DNA of 64,000 nucleotides from BM520 sp964474455 (GCA_964474455.1 CAYYSU010000009.1:7157-71156); one strand, 5' to 3'. Shown: positions 26,202 to 36,981, counted from the first letter of the stretch. The notes: a model not told the origin generated them from the sequence alone. Made by a program: numbers and translations.

Positions 26202-29018
26202 TTGAAAGAGCAGCTCAAAATTTACGGGGCGAAAGTCCATAATTTGAAAAATGTTAATGTCGTTATTCCACGCAACGAGCTTGTAATAATCACCGGGCTC
26301 AGTGGTAGTGGTAAATCATCATTGGCATTCGATACTATTTATGCCGAAGGACAACGCCGATATATGGAGACTTTCTCGGCATATGCTCGTCAATTTATAG
26401 GCAATCTCGAACGCCCGGAGGTAGATCAAATAACAGGTCTTAGTCCTGTTATAGCTATAGAACAAAAAACGACAGGAAAAAATCCCCGATCAACAGTAGG
26501 AACCATCACAGAGGTTTATGACTTCCTGCGTCTGCTTTATGCCCGGGTGGCAGATGCATACTCGTATAATACCGGAGAAAAGATGGTACGCTACTCCGAA
26601 GATCAGGTGGTAGATCTTATTCTTGAGCAATATGTCGATAAAGATATTATTGTTCTTGCCCCCATGGTTAAAGGTCGTAAAGGTCATTACCGTGAGCTTT
26701 TTGAACAGATACGCCGCCAGGGCTACCTTCGTGTACGCACAGACGGAGAAATCCGTGAGATTGAATTCGGAATGCAACTGGACAGGTATAAAATCCATGA
26801 TATAGATGTTGTTATTGATCGTTTTCCGGTTCAACAGGACGGAGTGCGTCGAGTACGCGAAGCAGTTCGCAGCGCAATGAAACTAGGAGACGGAATGCTG
26901 TTGGTACAGGATTACAACACTAATGAGGTGAAGCACTACAGTAAGCTACTTATGTGCCCTACCACAGGGATTTCATACCGGGAGCCTGAACCTAACTCAT
27001 TCAGTTTTAACTCTCCCTATGGAGCCTGCCCAAAATGTAATGGCCTGGGAACGATCTCTGAAGTAGATCTGAAAAAGATCATCCCTAATCCAGCGTTAAG
27101 CATCAAAAAAGGCGGGCTGGCACCTCTGGGCACTTACAAAAACAACTGGATATTCCGACAACTGGAAGCCATAAGTGAACATTTTGGTTTTACCCTCAAC
27201 ACACCTGTTAAAGATATCCCCGAAGAGGCTGTTGACATGATACTATATGGCAGCAATGAGGTAATCCATGTAAAAAATGAATACCTGGGAGTAAACTCAA
27301 CGTTCGATCTTACCTTCGAGGGAATAATAAAGTTTATTCGCAGCCAGTCGGAGGTTAGCAACAGCAGAGGGATAAAAAAGTGGGCAGGAGGATTCATGAA
27401 CAATATTCCTTGTCCGGAGTGCCATGGTCAGAGATTAAAAAAAGAGAGCCTCCAATTTAAAATTAACGAAAAAAATATCAGTGACCTGGCAAACATGGAT
27501 CTGGAGTCGTTATACAATTGGTTTGAGGACGCATCAGCCTTTCTCAATGAACGCAAAAATATTGTTGCCTTTGAGATTCTCAGAGAGCTAAAAACAAGGA
27601 CTGGATTCCTTCTTGATGTAGGGCTGAACTACCTTACCCTTAACCGCCCGGCAAGATCACTTAGTGGCGGTGAAAGCCAGCGAATTCGTCTTGCCACGCA
27701 GATAGGATCACAGCTTGTAGGAGTACTATATATCCTTGATGAGCCCAGCATAGGCTTACATCAACGCGACAACATTAAACTCATCGATGCTCTAAAGAAT
27801 CTTCGTGATATAGGCAACTCTGTAATTGTCGTGGAGCACGACAGAGAGATGATCGAGAGTGCCGATTACATTATTGATGTAGGCCCCGGAGCAGGAATTC
27901 ATGGCGGCAAAATCGTTGGCGCAGGTAAGCCCGACCAGCTGAAGGATTGCGACTCTATTACCTGCCGATATCTGAGTGGTAAGGAAACCATCGCTGTGCC
28001 GAAAAAACGCCGTGAAGGCAACGGAAAATCCCTTATGCTCTCAGGAGCCACAGGTAACAATCTTAAAAATATTACCCTTACCATCCCACTGGGAAAATTT
28101 ATCTGTGTCACCGGCGTATCAGGAAGCGGGAAGTCAACACTAATAAACCAGACGCTATATCCCGAGATAAGTCGAATTCTGTATCGTTCCGAAAAAAAAC
28201 CTCTGCCATTTAAAACGTTGGAAGGGCTGAAAAATATTGATAAAGTTATTGAAATTGACCAGTCACCAATTGGACGTACCCCCCGCTCAAACCCTGCAAC
28301 ATATACAGGCGTATTCAGCGATATTCGCAAGCTATTCGTAGAGCTTCCGGAGGCGAAGATACGTGGTTACAAGCCCGGACGTTTTAGCTTTAACGTAAAA
28401 GGTGGACGCTGTGAGACATGCCAGGGTGCGGGAGTGAAGCTTATTGAGATGAATTTTCTACCCGACGTGCATGTGCATTGCGAAACATGCAAAGGAAGAC
28501 GCTACAATCGCGAAACACTGGAGGTGCGTTATAAAGGAAAAAGTATCAGCGATGTGCTGGACATGACCATCAACCAGGCGGTGGAATTCTTTGAGAATAT
28601 ACCATCAATAATCAAGAAAATAAGAACCTTACAGGATGTGGGCCTCGGATACATCACATTGGGGCAATCGTCAACAACACTTTCCGGCGGCGAAGCACAA
28701 AGGGTGAAACTGGCATCGGAATTGTCAAAACGAGACACAGGAAAGACTCTCTATATCCTCGACGAACCAACAACAGGGCTTCATTTTCATGATGTAAAAG
28801 TGCTACTTGAGGTATTACAAAAACTAACAGACAGGGGTAACACAATTATTGTCATTGAGCACAATATGGATGTTATAAAAGTGGCGGATCATATCATCGA
28901 CGTAGGCCCGGAAGGTGGAAATGGTGGTGGAAAAATTATTGTTGAGGGAACACCGGAACAGATTATAGAAAACCGAGAGAGTTATACTGCAAAGTTCCTC
29001 CGCGAAGAGTTATCATAA
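26202..29018 (+). CDS. uvrA: Excinuclease ABC subunit A
   Basis: A 938-residue DNA-damage recognition ATPase of nucleotide excision repair. It has two ABC modules, with Walker A GLSGSGKSSLAFDT and GVSGSGKSTLINQ, signature LSGGESQRIRLA and LSGGEAQRVKLA, and Walker B ending ILDEPSIGLH and ILDEPTTGLH. The zinc-finger cysteines are present (CPKCNGLG, CPECHGQ and CETCQGAG, CETCKGR). The start is a TTG at 26202; there is no ATG near it and KEQLKIYGAKVHNLKNV is the usual N-terminus. Length is normal. Confidence 0.96.
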   Translation: MKEQLKIYGAKVHNLKNVNVVIPRNELVIITGLSGSGKSSLAFDTIYAEGQRRYMETFSAYARQFIGNLERPEVDQITGLSPVIAIEQKTTGKNPRSTVGTITEVYDFLRLLYARVADAYSYNTGEKMVRYSEDQVVDLILEQYVDKDIIVLAPMVKGRKGHYRELFEQIRRQGYLRVRTDGEIREIEFGMQLDRYKIHDIDVVIDRFPVQQDGVRRVREAVRSAMKLGDGMLLVQDYNTNEVKHYSKLLMCPTTGISYREPEPNSFSFNSPYGACPKCNGLGTISEVDLKKIIPNPALSIKKGGLAPLGTYKNNWIFRQLEAISEHFGFTLNTPVKDIPEEAVDMILYGSNEVIHVKNEYLGVNSTFDLTFEGIIKFIRSQSEVSNSRGIKKWAGGFMNNIPCPECHGQRLKKESLQFKINEKNISDLANMDLESLYNWFEDASAFLNERKNIVAFEILRELKTRTGFLLDVGLNYLTLNRPARSLSGGESQRIRLATQIGSQLVGVLYILDEPSIGLHQRDNIKLIDALKNLRDIGNSVIVVEHDREMIESADYIIDVGPGAGIHGGKIVGAGKPDQLKDCDSITCRYLSGKETIAVPKKRREGNGKSLMLSGATGNNLKNITLTIPLGKFICVTGVSGSGKSTLINQTLYPEISRILYRSEKKPLPFKTLEGLKNIDKVIEIDQSPIGRTPRSNPATYTGVFSDIRKLFVELPEAKIRGYKPGRFSFNVKGGRCETCQGAGVKLIEMNFLPDVHVHCETCKGRRYNRETLEVRYKGKSISDVLDMTINQAVEFFENIPSIIKKIRTLQDVGLGYITLGQSSTTLSGGEAQRVKLASELSKRDTGKTLYILDEPTTGLHFHDVKVLLEVLQKLTDRGNTIIVIEHNMDVIKVADHIIDVGPEGGNGGGKIIVEGTPEQIIENRESYTAKFLREELS

Positions 29019-29036
29019 TAACATATCTTTACAACC

Positions 29037-29489
29037 ATGGAAAACAAAGATTCTATCCCTATGGAACTGGTGCAACTGGAAGACGGATTCCACCTGATGA
29101 TTAATGCTGAAATCAATGATTATAACGTCAGAATGCTCATCGATACCGGTGCATCTTTAACCTGCTTAGATAGTGAGCGAATCCTGAATATTCCGGGTAT
29201 CACAGAAGATGACATTGAGCTATTGGATAATAATGGTACCGGACTGGGAACAAATACCATGGAGAGTGCATTTACCTGCCTGGGTGAGTTTTGTATTAAT
29301 GATTTCTGTTTGTATGAATATCCTGTCGTGGTTATTAATATGAATCATATTAATAAATCCTATTCACAACTTGGGATAGATCCTATAGATGGAGTTATTG
29401 GCAGTGACTATCTACTACTTTTCAAAGCTATTATTGACTACTCCAAAATGAGGCTAACACTCACAGAACCAGATGTTTACAAAGACTAG
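29037..29489 (+). CDS. Small retropepsin-like aspartic protease
   Basis: A 150-residue single-domain protein of clan AA. The catalytic motif is intact: MLIDTGASLTCLD with Asp36. A flap-like middle part follows, then the segment DPIDGVIGSDYLLLFKAIIDY, which is the usual second signature (GIIGxDFL) of this fold, and KMRLTL at the end. Such proteins work as dimers. There is no signal peptide, so it is probably cytoplasmic. It follows uvrA by 18 nt. Its last four bases overlap the end of the opposing M14 peptidase gene. The substrate is unknown. Confidence 0.8.
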   Translation: MENKDSIPMELVQLEDGFHLMINAEINDYNVRMLIDTGASLTCLDSERILNIPGITEDDIELLDNNGTGLGTNTMESAFTCLGEFCINDFCLYEYPVVVINMNHINKSYSQLGIDPIDGVIGSDYLLLFKAIIDYSKMRLTLTEPDVYKD

Positions 29490-31378
29490 TATGTTATAGA
29501 ACAATCCTCATCAACTTTGATAAGATAAGAGCGCCCGGAATAGAGATACTCCATGGAATTGATCCCTGATTCCGGCCAATATATCTGATCACCATTAAAC
29601 GACTTCACAATAATTATCTTATCCAGAACCGGGCTAAAGAGAGTAGCACTGCTAATGCTGTCCGCTGACATAACGGGGATACGGTTCCATCCTTCATAAA
29701 GTTCTATGGTGGAAGTCCCCGGCAGATATCCCGTAAAGGAGATCGTAGTTTCATTCTTCATTTTGACAATATAGCCCTCAAAAGGAGAAATTACAGGAAG
29801 ACTATTGGAATATGGCGGCCAGAAGACTCTGGTAAAATATTTTATAATTATAAGGGTGTCTGCCAGTGGACTAAATATCACCTCAGTGGAATCATTTTCA
29901 GGTATCAGGTACGTTGAAAACCCTGTCCATCCCTCAGGAAATATTATAGTTTGTACAAGACTTTGTGGAAGAAGCTGGACATCAACAAACTGTTTTTCAG
30001 CATCGGTTACTGTAACAATAACGGTTTTTGAGATATATCCCGGTGCAGAAAAAGTCACTGGATATGTCCCGGCCTTAAGGTAGCGGTGAAAATCACCATT
30101 CGCATGATCGGAAAACACCCAGGAGCTATCGATATCGTGACCGGCAATAAAGACTTTGGCTTTTACAGGCTGCCCGGTAACAGAATCTGTCACAAAACCA
30201 TGAACACCGTACGATGCCTGCTTCAAATAATTAAATAATGAACGGTGATTATACTCCCAGAAAGCAGGTAACTGGCTGGAGGCAGGATTTTTTGTCCGCG
30301 AAAGTTCCAAAGTAAACTCACGGCATTGCTGAAACCAGTTCATATAATCCTGCCTGGATCCGTTGGTGGTATACCAGTCGTAACCATTAATAACACCTGT
30401 ACCGAAATCATCCATATACCCCGGTGGCGAAAAATACTGTGCCGTATCAGCGTATTCGTTACACACCAGCTGCCACCACAAATCATCAGCAGTTATTGGC
30501 GACCAGGTATCCCAGGGATAATTACAAACCTCAGCACCACCATGAATATTAACACTAATATCAAAGCCTATTTCATCAGCAAGATTCATAAATGCAATCG
30601 TCTCTTCCTGCCATGTTTTACCATCGGGATGTGGACCATTCTCAGGATCAGGATAGTTCCTGTTAAGATCCACAAAATTTGAGTTATAACGTCTTGAGCC
30701 TGAGACGGTGTGATTTCCCGCCCAATATGTGCCATCGGGGTTAGCATTGGGGTTGATCCAGATATTCAAGCTGTCCACAAGGAAAGTCGCAACAGGATCG
30801 TTACCATATCCCGTAAGCAAAGAATCAATAAGATGGAGCATCAGCACATAACCCACCGTTTCATCGCCATGCATGGTGCTGGTATATAAAACACGTGGAC
30901 GTACATCCGAAGCCGTAGAAATCCCATTGTTAATATTTATTGCCAGCAGCTCCCTACCTGAAGACAAGGTATCAAAACATACCAGTGAACAAAGATTGGG
31001 ATAAGTAGTGGCAAAATCATCCATCATTTGCAGATAACCTTCATACGTAGGATATGTATCCCACTGACCTCTGGTCTTCGCACTACCATCCCACATAACA
31101 GCCTCGGGCTGGATGCCGGGGTGAGGTAATAATGTATAGGAAATCCCCAATGTTTCAAATTGCTTCAATTCACTGGTAGCAGCATAACAAAACACAGTGT
31201 CAGCAATAACATTTGAAATACTAAGCATCTCTCCTACCATTATTACTTCACTTTTCTTTTTGGATAAAAAATAGAAATAATGCTCCTCCTGAGTATCTGT
31301 TGTCTGAGCAAATGATGGCACTATTAGTATTATTAAAATGAAAACAATGATAAAATGCGAAGTCGAAGTGTTTTTCAT
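29486..31378 (-). CDS. Secreted M14 family zinc carboxypeptidase
   Basis: A 630-residue exported peptidase with signal peptide FIIVFILIILIVPSFAQ. The M14 domain (about 105-385) has the zinc ligands His and Glu in STMHGDETVGY and the later His in NIHGGAEVCNYPW. The substrate segment is DLNRNYPD and the catalytic Glu lies in REFTLELSRTKNP. A carboxypeptidase-regulatory-like domain follows (GVHGFVTDSVTGQPVKAKVF), then two similar C-terminal segments (EGWTGFSTYLIPEN and EGWNRIPVMSADS). I see no standard T9SS sorting domain at the end. It probably trims peptides in the periplasm or outside the cell. Confidence 0.88.
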   Translation of the reverse strand: MKNTSTSHFIIVFILIILIVPSFAQTTDTQEEHYFYFLSKKKSEVIMVGEMLSISNVIADTVFCYAATSELKQFETLGISYTLLPHPGIQPEAVMWDGSAKTRGQWDTYPTYEGYLQMMDDFATTYPNLCSLVCFDTLSSGRELLAININNGISTASDVRPRVLYTSTMHGDETVGYVLMLHLIDSLLTGYGNDPVATFLVDSLNIWINPNANPDGTYWAGNHTVSGSRRYNSNFVDLNRNYPDPENGPHPDGKTWQEETIAFMNLADEIGFDISVNIHGGAEVCNYPWDTWSPITADDLWWQLVCNEYADTAQYFSPPGYMDDFGTGVINGYDWYTTNGSRQDYMNWFQQCREFTLELSRTKNPASSQLPAFWEYNHRSLFNYLKQASYGVHGFVTDSVTGQPVKAKVFIAGHDIDSSWVFSDHANGDFHRYLKAGTYPVTFSAPGYISKTVIVTVTDAEKQFVDVQLLPQSLVQTIIFPEGWTGFSTYLIPENDSTEVIFSPLADTLIIIKYFTRVFWPPYSNSLPVISPFEGYIVKMKNETTISFTGYLPGTSTIELYEGWNRIPVMSADSISSATLFSPVLDKIIIVKSFNGDQIYWPESGINSMEYLYSGRSYLIKVDEDCSITY

Positions 31379-31420
31379 GTCTGTATCTTTAGGTTTATCC
31401 CGGAATAATATATCTCTATA

Positions 31421-33619
31421 CTATTCCGATTTTATAAATTTTCTGTAACCGATATTATTATTCTTAATAATGAGAGAGAGATAGTAAACTCCCGGAATGA
31501 GCTCGGATATATTTACTTTCGATTCAATATTATTAACTGTTGTTTCCTTTATCTTTGAACCGTCGGAGCTATATATTACAACAATGCCACCACAAGAATT
31601 TTCATTGGCTACCCTAATGGTAATAATCTCCTTGGCGGGATTAGGAAATATACTGAAGGTTTCAGCACTACTAAACTCACTACTTCCTGAAGGTGGCCAT
31701 ATACCTTTGTATAGTGTAAGTCCGCCGGAGTAATTTCCTATTACCAAATCAGGATAATCGTCGCCGTTAATGTTGGTCAATGAGCAAGCGGAGCGATCTC
31801 CTGGATCCAGATAATGCAGGTTGTTACTTACGCAGTTAAAACTACCGCCCATGTTTCCTGTAATATTGTCATACAAATGAATGCGTCCGGAACCTGATCC
31901 GACAAAGAGTTGCAAGTCACCATTTTCGGGTTGAAAAAAGCAAGGAGTACTATATCCATAATAACTAACATTCAAGTCCCTCACGTCCACATCACCAAAA
32001 GAATCATCTGTCAAAGAAAACATCATCATATTTCCTGTTGAAACATTCTCAAACAAATGCAGAAATCCATCCCTGGCGCCGGAAACGATATCAATATCTC
32101 CATCGTCATCAATATCGATTAGTGCTGGGGCAGAATTATGGTCGGTGGATATTCCATCAAAGGCATCAAAATGAGTTTCCCATTCAGGTGAATTATTAAT
32201 ACCTATGTTCTCCAGCCATATAAAAGAGCCCTCTTCCGTACCACAGACAATATCTACATCTCCGTCATTATCAATATCTCCTATGGCCGGATTCAATCCA
32301 TAAATCTTTGATTCCCCAAGTCCGCCAAGATCAGAATCAGTCAATAAAAAAACAGGCTCTGTTGTGGTTCCGATATTCATATACAAAGAAAGGAAGCTAC
32401 GGTATTTGCAATGCAGAGTATAATAGTCATCCATAAAACATGTATCCTTAACACCCTCATTTCCAACTATCATATCCATTAATCCATCGCCGTTCCAATC
32501 GTAGAAGCATGGATACGCACCTGCTCCCAAGTCAATCATTTCATTTTGCAGAAAATCCTTTTGTACAAGTTGAAAATTATAATCCCCGTAATTTTTATAA
32601 AACAGGATATTATCGCTAACAGCTGAGTGGTCCGGTGAGGGATCAAAAGGAGCCACCAGAAGATCTTTTAATCCATCAAAATCCACATCTTCCAGGTACG
32701 CAGCAGGAAAGGAGAACAAATTTATTGGATCGGAAGGGGGATACTTCAGTGTTTGGCTTATCATATATGCTTGCTGATCATCGCCGCCATTTTCCAGCAT
32801 TGCCATAGTAGGATAATCCACATCGCCCAACAAAAGATCATAATCATTATCATAATCATAATCAAAAAGCAGGAAAGTAGAACCGGTGTGCTTTGCTGCT
32901 CCCGGGGGATTTCCGATATTCACGCATGTGTCGAGGAAGAGTTCATTGGACTCCTCACTTTCGGCAAAATATCCCCAACAGTAGGTTACTTTTTCAAATA
33001 CCAAAGAGTCAGCGTTTCCGTACAACTCCATAGACATATTTTTATGCATCTCCACAAAAGAACCCAGACCCCAGAAAGTAAGAATATCCAAATCTCCATC
33101 GTGGTCAATATCAATAATTCCTGGATAATCGGCATACGTCACCAAGATATTGGTATGAATATTCCCTTGTAATGAAGTCAAAAAAGGATCTGTAATCTGA
33201 GTAAAAACAGGAATAGTCTCACCATCGTTACGAAAAACCTTTATTCCTCCTGTTGTGTATGTAAAAAGATCCTTTTTGCCATCAAAGTTGTAATCGCGGA
33301 GCATAATCCAATGATTTATTATGGGGAATAATTTTTGGTGTTCCGGAGAGTATTTCCACTGATTATTCTCATTTAAAAATGTCAGCATTCGATTTCCAAT
33401 ACGATCAAAACAAATAAGGTCTTCCCGGCCATCATCATTTAGATCCATAGTATTGAATTGCACTGCATTAAGGCCTCCTGTCCATGGGAATCGGAGTGTG
33501 TCATCAGGAGCTGTTAACACAGGCACGTCTTCATATGGTTCAAAGCCGTATATATGCTGAGATTCAGCGCTTTGACACAGCATAACAGAAACAGTAAATA
33601 ATATCAAAAAAGGCTTCAT
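31421..33619 (-). CDS. FG-GAP/VCBS repeat surface protein with T9SS sorting domain
   Basis: A protein of about 732 residues with signal peptide MKPFLILFTVSVMLCQSAES; I use the second Met, two codons after 33625. The body has many calcium-binding D-x-D-x-D-G loops of the FG-GAP type, such as DLNDDGREDLICF, DIDHDGDLDILTF, DWNGDGLMDMIVG, DIDNDGDVDIVCG and DIDDDGDIDIVSG. They suggest a seven- or eight-bladed propeller. It ends in a type A sorting domain (FSIFPNPAKEIITI ... IPGVYYLSLI), so it should be exported through T9SS. It is 42 nt upstream of the M14 peptidase on the same strand. Its binding partner is unknown. Confidence 0.85.
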   Translation of the reverse strand: MKPFLILFTVSVMLCQSAESQHIYGFEPYEDVPVLTAPDDTLRFPWTGGLNAVQFNTMDLNDDGREDLICFDRIGNRMLTFLNENNQWKYSPEHQKLFPIINHWIMLRDYNFDGKKDLFTYTTGGIKVFRNDGETIPVFTQITDPFLTSLQGNIHTNILVTYADYPGIIDIDHDGDLDILTFWGLGSFVEMHKNMSMELYGNADSLVFEKVTYCWGYFAESEESNELFLDTCVNIGNPPGAAKHTGSTFLLFDYDYDNDYDLLLGDVDYPTMAMLENGGDDQQAYMISQTLKYPPSDPINLFSFPAAYLEDVDFDGLKDLLVAPFDPSPDHSAVSDNILFYKNYGDYNFQLVQKDFLQNEMIDLGAGAYPCFYDWNGDGLMDMIVGNEGVKDTCFMDDYYTLHCKYRSFLSLYMNIGTTTEPVFLLTDSDLGGLGESKIYGLNPAIGDIDNDGDVDIVCGTEEGSFIWLENIGINNSPEWETHFDAFDGISTDHNSAPALIDIDDDGDIDIVSGARDGFLHLFENVSTGNMMMFSLTDDSFGDVDVRDLNVSYYGYSTPCFFQPENGDLQLFVGSGSGRIHLYDNITGNMGGSFNCVSNNLHYLDPGDRSACSLTNINGDDYPDLVIGNYSGGLTLYKGIWPPSGSSEFSSAETFSIFPNPAKEIITIRVANENSCGGIVVIYSSDGSKIKETTVNNIESKVNISELIPGVYYLSLIIKNNNIGYRKFIKSE

Positions 33620-33706
33620 TATCATAAATAAAATTTAAAAATGCACTGCATACAAATGTATGAAATTTTGGATAGCACAAATTTATATAATTCTTTGAGC
33701 CAATAA

Positions 33707-33738
33707 TTGTGTTTTTAAATAATGAAACCCTATATTTG
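33707..33738 (+). promoter_or_regulatory. Bacteroidota promoter for secDF
   Basis: TTG (33707-33709), a 21-nt spacer and TATATTTG (33731-33738) match the phylum consensus, 47 nt upstream of the secDF ATG. Confidence 0.65.
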
Positions 33739-33784
33739 CACGCTTAAAAATCGTTGAAAGTAAATATAACAAACTCATTTACAA

Positions 33785-36700
33785 ATGCAAAGTAGAGGTG
33801 CTATTAGATTTTTTGCTATCGCATTTGCGCTTGTCTGTCTATTTCAGCTCTCGTTTACGTTCGTAACCAAGAATGTAGAGAGAAAAGCGCAAAAATATGC
33901 TATTAGTGAAACAACCACTGATTTGGCTAAACGTTTAGCCAAAGGAAATGAATTGAGAGAAGGATTTATTGCTGACTCGCTGGAGATGTCACGTGAGCGT
34001 TATTATCTCGATTCTATGAAGAATGAAACTGTTTACAATATTGGTAAGAAATATACTTATCAGGATTGTAAAGAGCGTGAGATTAACCTGGGTCTTGACC
34101 TTAAGGGTGGTATGAACGTAACCATGGAAGTATCAAGAGTGGATATCGTGCGTGCTCTTTCGGGCGACAGCCAGGACCCCACTTTTAATGATGCTATCCG
34201 CATGGCTCAGGAGAAGATGAAAGACTCTCAGGATGATTTCATCACTCTGTTCGCAAATTCATTCTACGAACTTGATCCAAATGCCAAACTCGCGGCCATT
34301 TACGCATATGAATTCAAAAACCGTGGTATCACAACAACATCTTCAAATGAAGAAGTTCTTAGAATTATCCGTGAGGAGACCAATGGTGCCATCGACCGTT
34401 CTTTTGAGATCCTGCGTACTCGTATCGACCGCTTTGGAGTTGCTCAGCCCAACATTCAGAAGCTGCAGCAGACCGGGCGTATCCTTATAGAGCTCCCCGG
34501 TATTACAGAGCTGGAGCGTGTTCGTAAGCTTCTGCAGGGATCTGCAAAACTCGAATTCTGGGAGACATACAAATTCAATGAAGTATATAGCTATTTCACT
34601 GATGCCAATGCACATCTGCGCCAGATAGAAAGCGAAGAAGCGATGTTTGGCACTGAAGAAGAAGCAACAACAGAGGTTGAAGAAGCAGCTGAAAACATTG
34701 TTCAGGAAACAGGCCAGGAAGCAGAAGAGACTATTGAAGAAACAACTGGTGAGTCAGCGAGCGATATCGAACAGTCACTCGAAGATCTTATAGGAGATTC
34801 GGAGATAGATTCTGAAGCTGCTGATCAGAGCCGTGAGGATTGGGAAACCAACAACCCTCTCTTCCGTTACCTACAGCCTTCATTCTATCAGGATGAGCAG
34901 GGGCAGGTCGTTCCCGGCCAGAGTGCTTCTGTCGGTTCTGCTTTTATTAAAGATACTGCCAAAGTAAACCACATGCTGCGTCGCATAAAAAATATTATGC
35001 CCCGTGACATGAAGCTTGTTTGGACTAACAAACCTGAATCATACGCTCCGGATCAGCTACAACTCGTTGCGCTGAAAATCACTACACGTGACAATAAAGC
35101 CCCTCTTGGTGGAGAAGTTATCGTTGACGCACGTCAGGATTATGACCAAAACGGTCGTGTAGAAGTAACAATGGCCATGGACTCTGAAGGTGCGCGAGTA
35201 TGGAAACGTCTCACAGGTGAAAACGCCGGACGTCAGATAGCTATCGTTCTTGATGACTATGTGTATTCTTTCCCCAACGTTCGCGGTGAAATTGCCGGCG
35301 GTCGTTCTTCTATCTCCGGAGGTGAAATGTCGGTGGAAGAAGCCCAGGATATCGCAAATATCCTTAAAGCCGGTAAACTGCCGGCTCCTGCGCATATCGT
35401 TCAGGAAGAAGTAGTAGGCCCATCACTGGGTCGTGAAGCAATTAACTCAGGTATCAACTCCTTCATCATTGCCTTTATACTGGTAATGGTATATATGGTG
35501 CTTTATTACAACCGCGCGGGTCTTGTTGCTGACTTTGCACTGATAACAAACGTCTTCTTTATGTTTGGAGTGCTATCTTCACTTGGCGCAGTACTTACTC
35601 TGCCCGGTATCGCCGGTATCGTGCTTACTATCGGTATGGCCGTGGATGCTAACGTGATTATTTACGAGCGTATCAAGGAAGAAATTCGCGCCGGTAAGGG
35701 CATACGACTCGCTGTGGAAGATGGATATAAAAATGCCTACTCAGCAATTATCGATGGTAACATCACTACCCTGCTTACTGCTGTGGTACTTTATATATTT
35801 GGTTCCGGGCCTGTTCAGGGTTTTGCCACTACTCTTATTATTGGTATCCTCTCATCACTATTCTCTGCAATCTTTATTTCCAAACTGATATTCTTCAGAA
35901 TGCTTGCAAAGAATCGCCCGCTAAAATTCTCAAATAAGATAACAGAAAATTGGTTTACCAATTTTAATATAGATTTTATCAGTAAGCGTAAGATCTTCTA
36001 CGTCATCTCTGCTGCTACAATACTTATAGGTATCATCTCACTTTCAACAAGAGGCCTGAGCGAGGGCGTTGACTTCGCTGGTGGTCGTACTTACGTAGTA
36101 CGTTTCGACTCGGATGTAACAACAGAGGATATCCGTACAGCTCTTGCTGAAGAATTTGGTAGTGCACCTGAAGTCAAAACCTTTGGACCCAGCCGTCAGG
36201 TTAAGATTACAACAAACTACATGATCGAGGAAACAGGTACGAAGGTAGACTCTACTATCACAAGTATGCTGTTCAATGGTCTTAACGAATTCTATCAGGA
36301 ACCTATCGAGTATAAAGACTTCTCAGGAGAAAACAGCGAAAAAATTATTGGCATTCTTTCCAGTCAGATGGTAGGTCCAACTATCGCTGATGACATTAAA
36401 CAGCGTGCTATTTGGGCTGTTCTTATCTCTCTTGTGGTAATCTTTGCTTACATAGCTGCACGATTCAGAAGATGGCAGTTTGGTGTTGGTGGTCTTGTAA
36501 CTCTTGCTCACGATGCCATGATTACTGTTTCTATATACTCTCTGTTCTATGGTATTCTGCCATTCAATCTTGAGATAGACCAGTCATTCATTGCGGCAAT
36601 CCTGACAATCATCGGTTATTCCATTAACGATACTGTTATTATCTTCGACCGTATTCGTGAATTTGTCGGACTACACCCAAAACGCCATTTTAAAGACAAT

Positions 36701-36961
36701 ATCAACGAGGCTGTTAACAGCACCCTGGGACGTACATTTATGACTTCAGGTACTACATTCATAGTACTGCTGAGTGTATTTATTCTTGGTGGTGAAGTTA
36801 TACGTGGTATGACCTTCGCTCTTATGGTTGGTGTTCTGGTAGGTACATACTCTTCAGTATTTATCTCTACTCCTGTAGCTTACGACCTTACTAAGAATAA
36901 GGATAAAACTCAGGAAGGCCTTGCCAAGAAGAAGAAAAAAGTAAAAGGAACACTTGAATAG
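33785..36961 (+). CDS. secDF: Protein translocase subunit SecDF (fused)
   Basis: A 1058-residue inner-membrane protein that uses the proton gradient to pull exported proteins through SecYEG. SecD and SecF are one polypeptide, as usual in Bacteroidota. SecD opens with a membrane helix and has NLGLDLKGGMNVTMEV; the SecD membrane block includes GIAGIVLTIGMAVDANVIIYERIKEE. SecF has SEGVDFAGGRTYVVRF and AAILTIIGYSINDTVIIFDRIRE. Between about residues 290 and 350 the periplasmic part carries a low-complexity stretch rich in Glu and Ala. Codon use favours CGT, CTT and GGT, as expected for a highly expressed gene. A strong terminator follows. Confidence 0.95.
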   Translation: MQSRGAIRFFAIAFALVCLFQLSFTFVTKNVERKAQKYAISETTTDLAKRLAKGNELREGFIADSLEMSRERYYLDSMKNETVYNIGKKYTYQDCKEREINLGLDLKGGMNVTMEVSRVDIVRALSGDSQDPTFNDAIRMAQEKMKDSQDDFITLFANSFYELDPNAKLAAIYAYEFKNRGITTTSSNEEVLRIIREETNGAIDRSFEILRTRIDRFGVAQPNIQKLQQTGRILIELPGITELERVRKLLQGSAKLEFWETYKFNEVYSYFTDANAHLRQIESEEAMFGTEEEATTEVEEAAENIVQETGQEAEETIEETTGESASDIEQSLEDLIGDSEIDSEAADQSREDWETNNPLFRYLQPSFYQDEQGQVVPGQSASVGSAFIKDTAKVNHMLRRIKNIMPRDMKLVWTNKPESYAPDQLQLVALKITTRDNKAPLGGEVIVDARQDYDQNGRVEVTMAMDSEGARVWKRLTGENAGRQIAIVLDDYVYSFPNVRGEIAGGRSSISGGEMSVEEAQDIANILKAGKLPAPAHIVQEEVVGPSLGREAINSGINSFIIAFILVMVYMVLYYNRAGLVADFALITNVFFMFGVLSSLGAVLTLPGIAGIVLTIGMAVDANVIIYERIKEEIRAGKGIRLAVEDGYKNAYSAIIDGNITTLLTAVVLYIFGSGPVQGFATTLIIGILSSLFSAIFISKLIFFRMLAKNRPLKFSNKITENWFTNFNIDFISKRKIFYVISAATILIGIISLSTRGLSEGVDFAGGRTYVVRFDSDVTTEDIRTALAEEFGSAPEVKTFGPSRQVKITTNYMIEETGTKVDSTITSMLFNGLNEFYQEPIEYKDFSGENSEKIIGILSSQMVGPTIADDIKQRAIWAVLISLVVIFAYIAARFRRWQFGVGGLVTLAHDAMITVSIYSLFYGILPFNLEIDQSFIAAILTIIGYSINDTVIIFDRIREFVGLHPKRHFKDNINEAVNSTLGRTFMTSGTTFIVLLSVFILGGEVIRGMTFALMVGVLVGTYSSVFISTPVAYDLTKNKDKTQEGLAKKKKKVKGTLE

Positions 36962-36981
36962 GAGTTCTAAAAAAATATCTG

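Noticed and set aside
32826..32872. ATAATC-type short repeats as a slippage tract
   Set aside because: They encode an Asp-Tyr-Asp-rich calcium loop of the FG-GAP protein and are irregular, so codon composition explains them.
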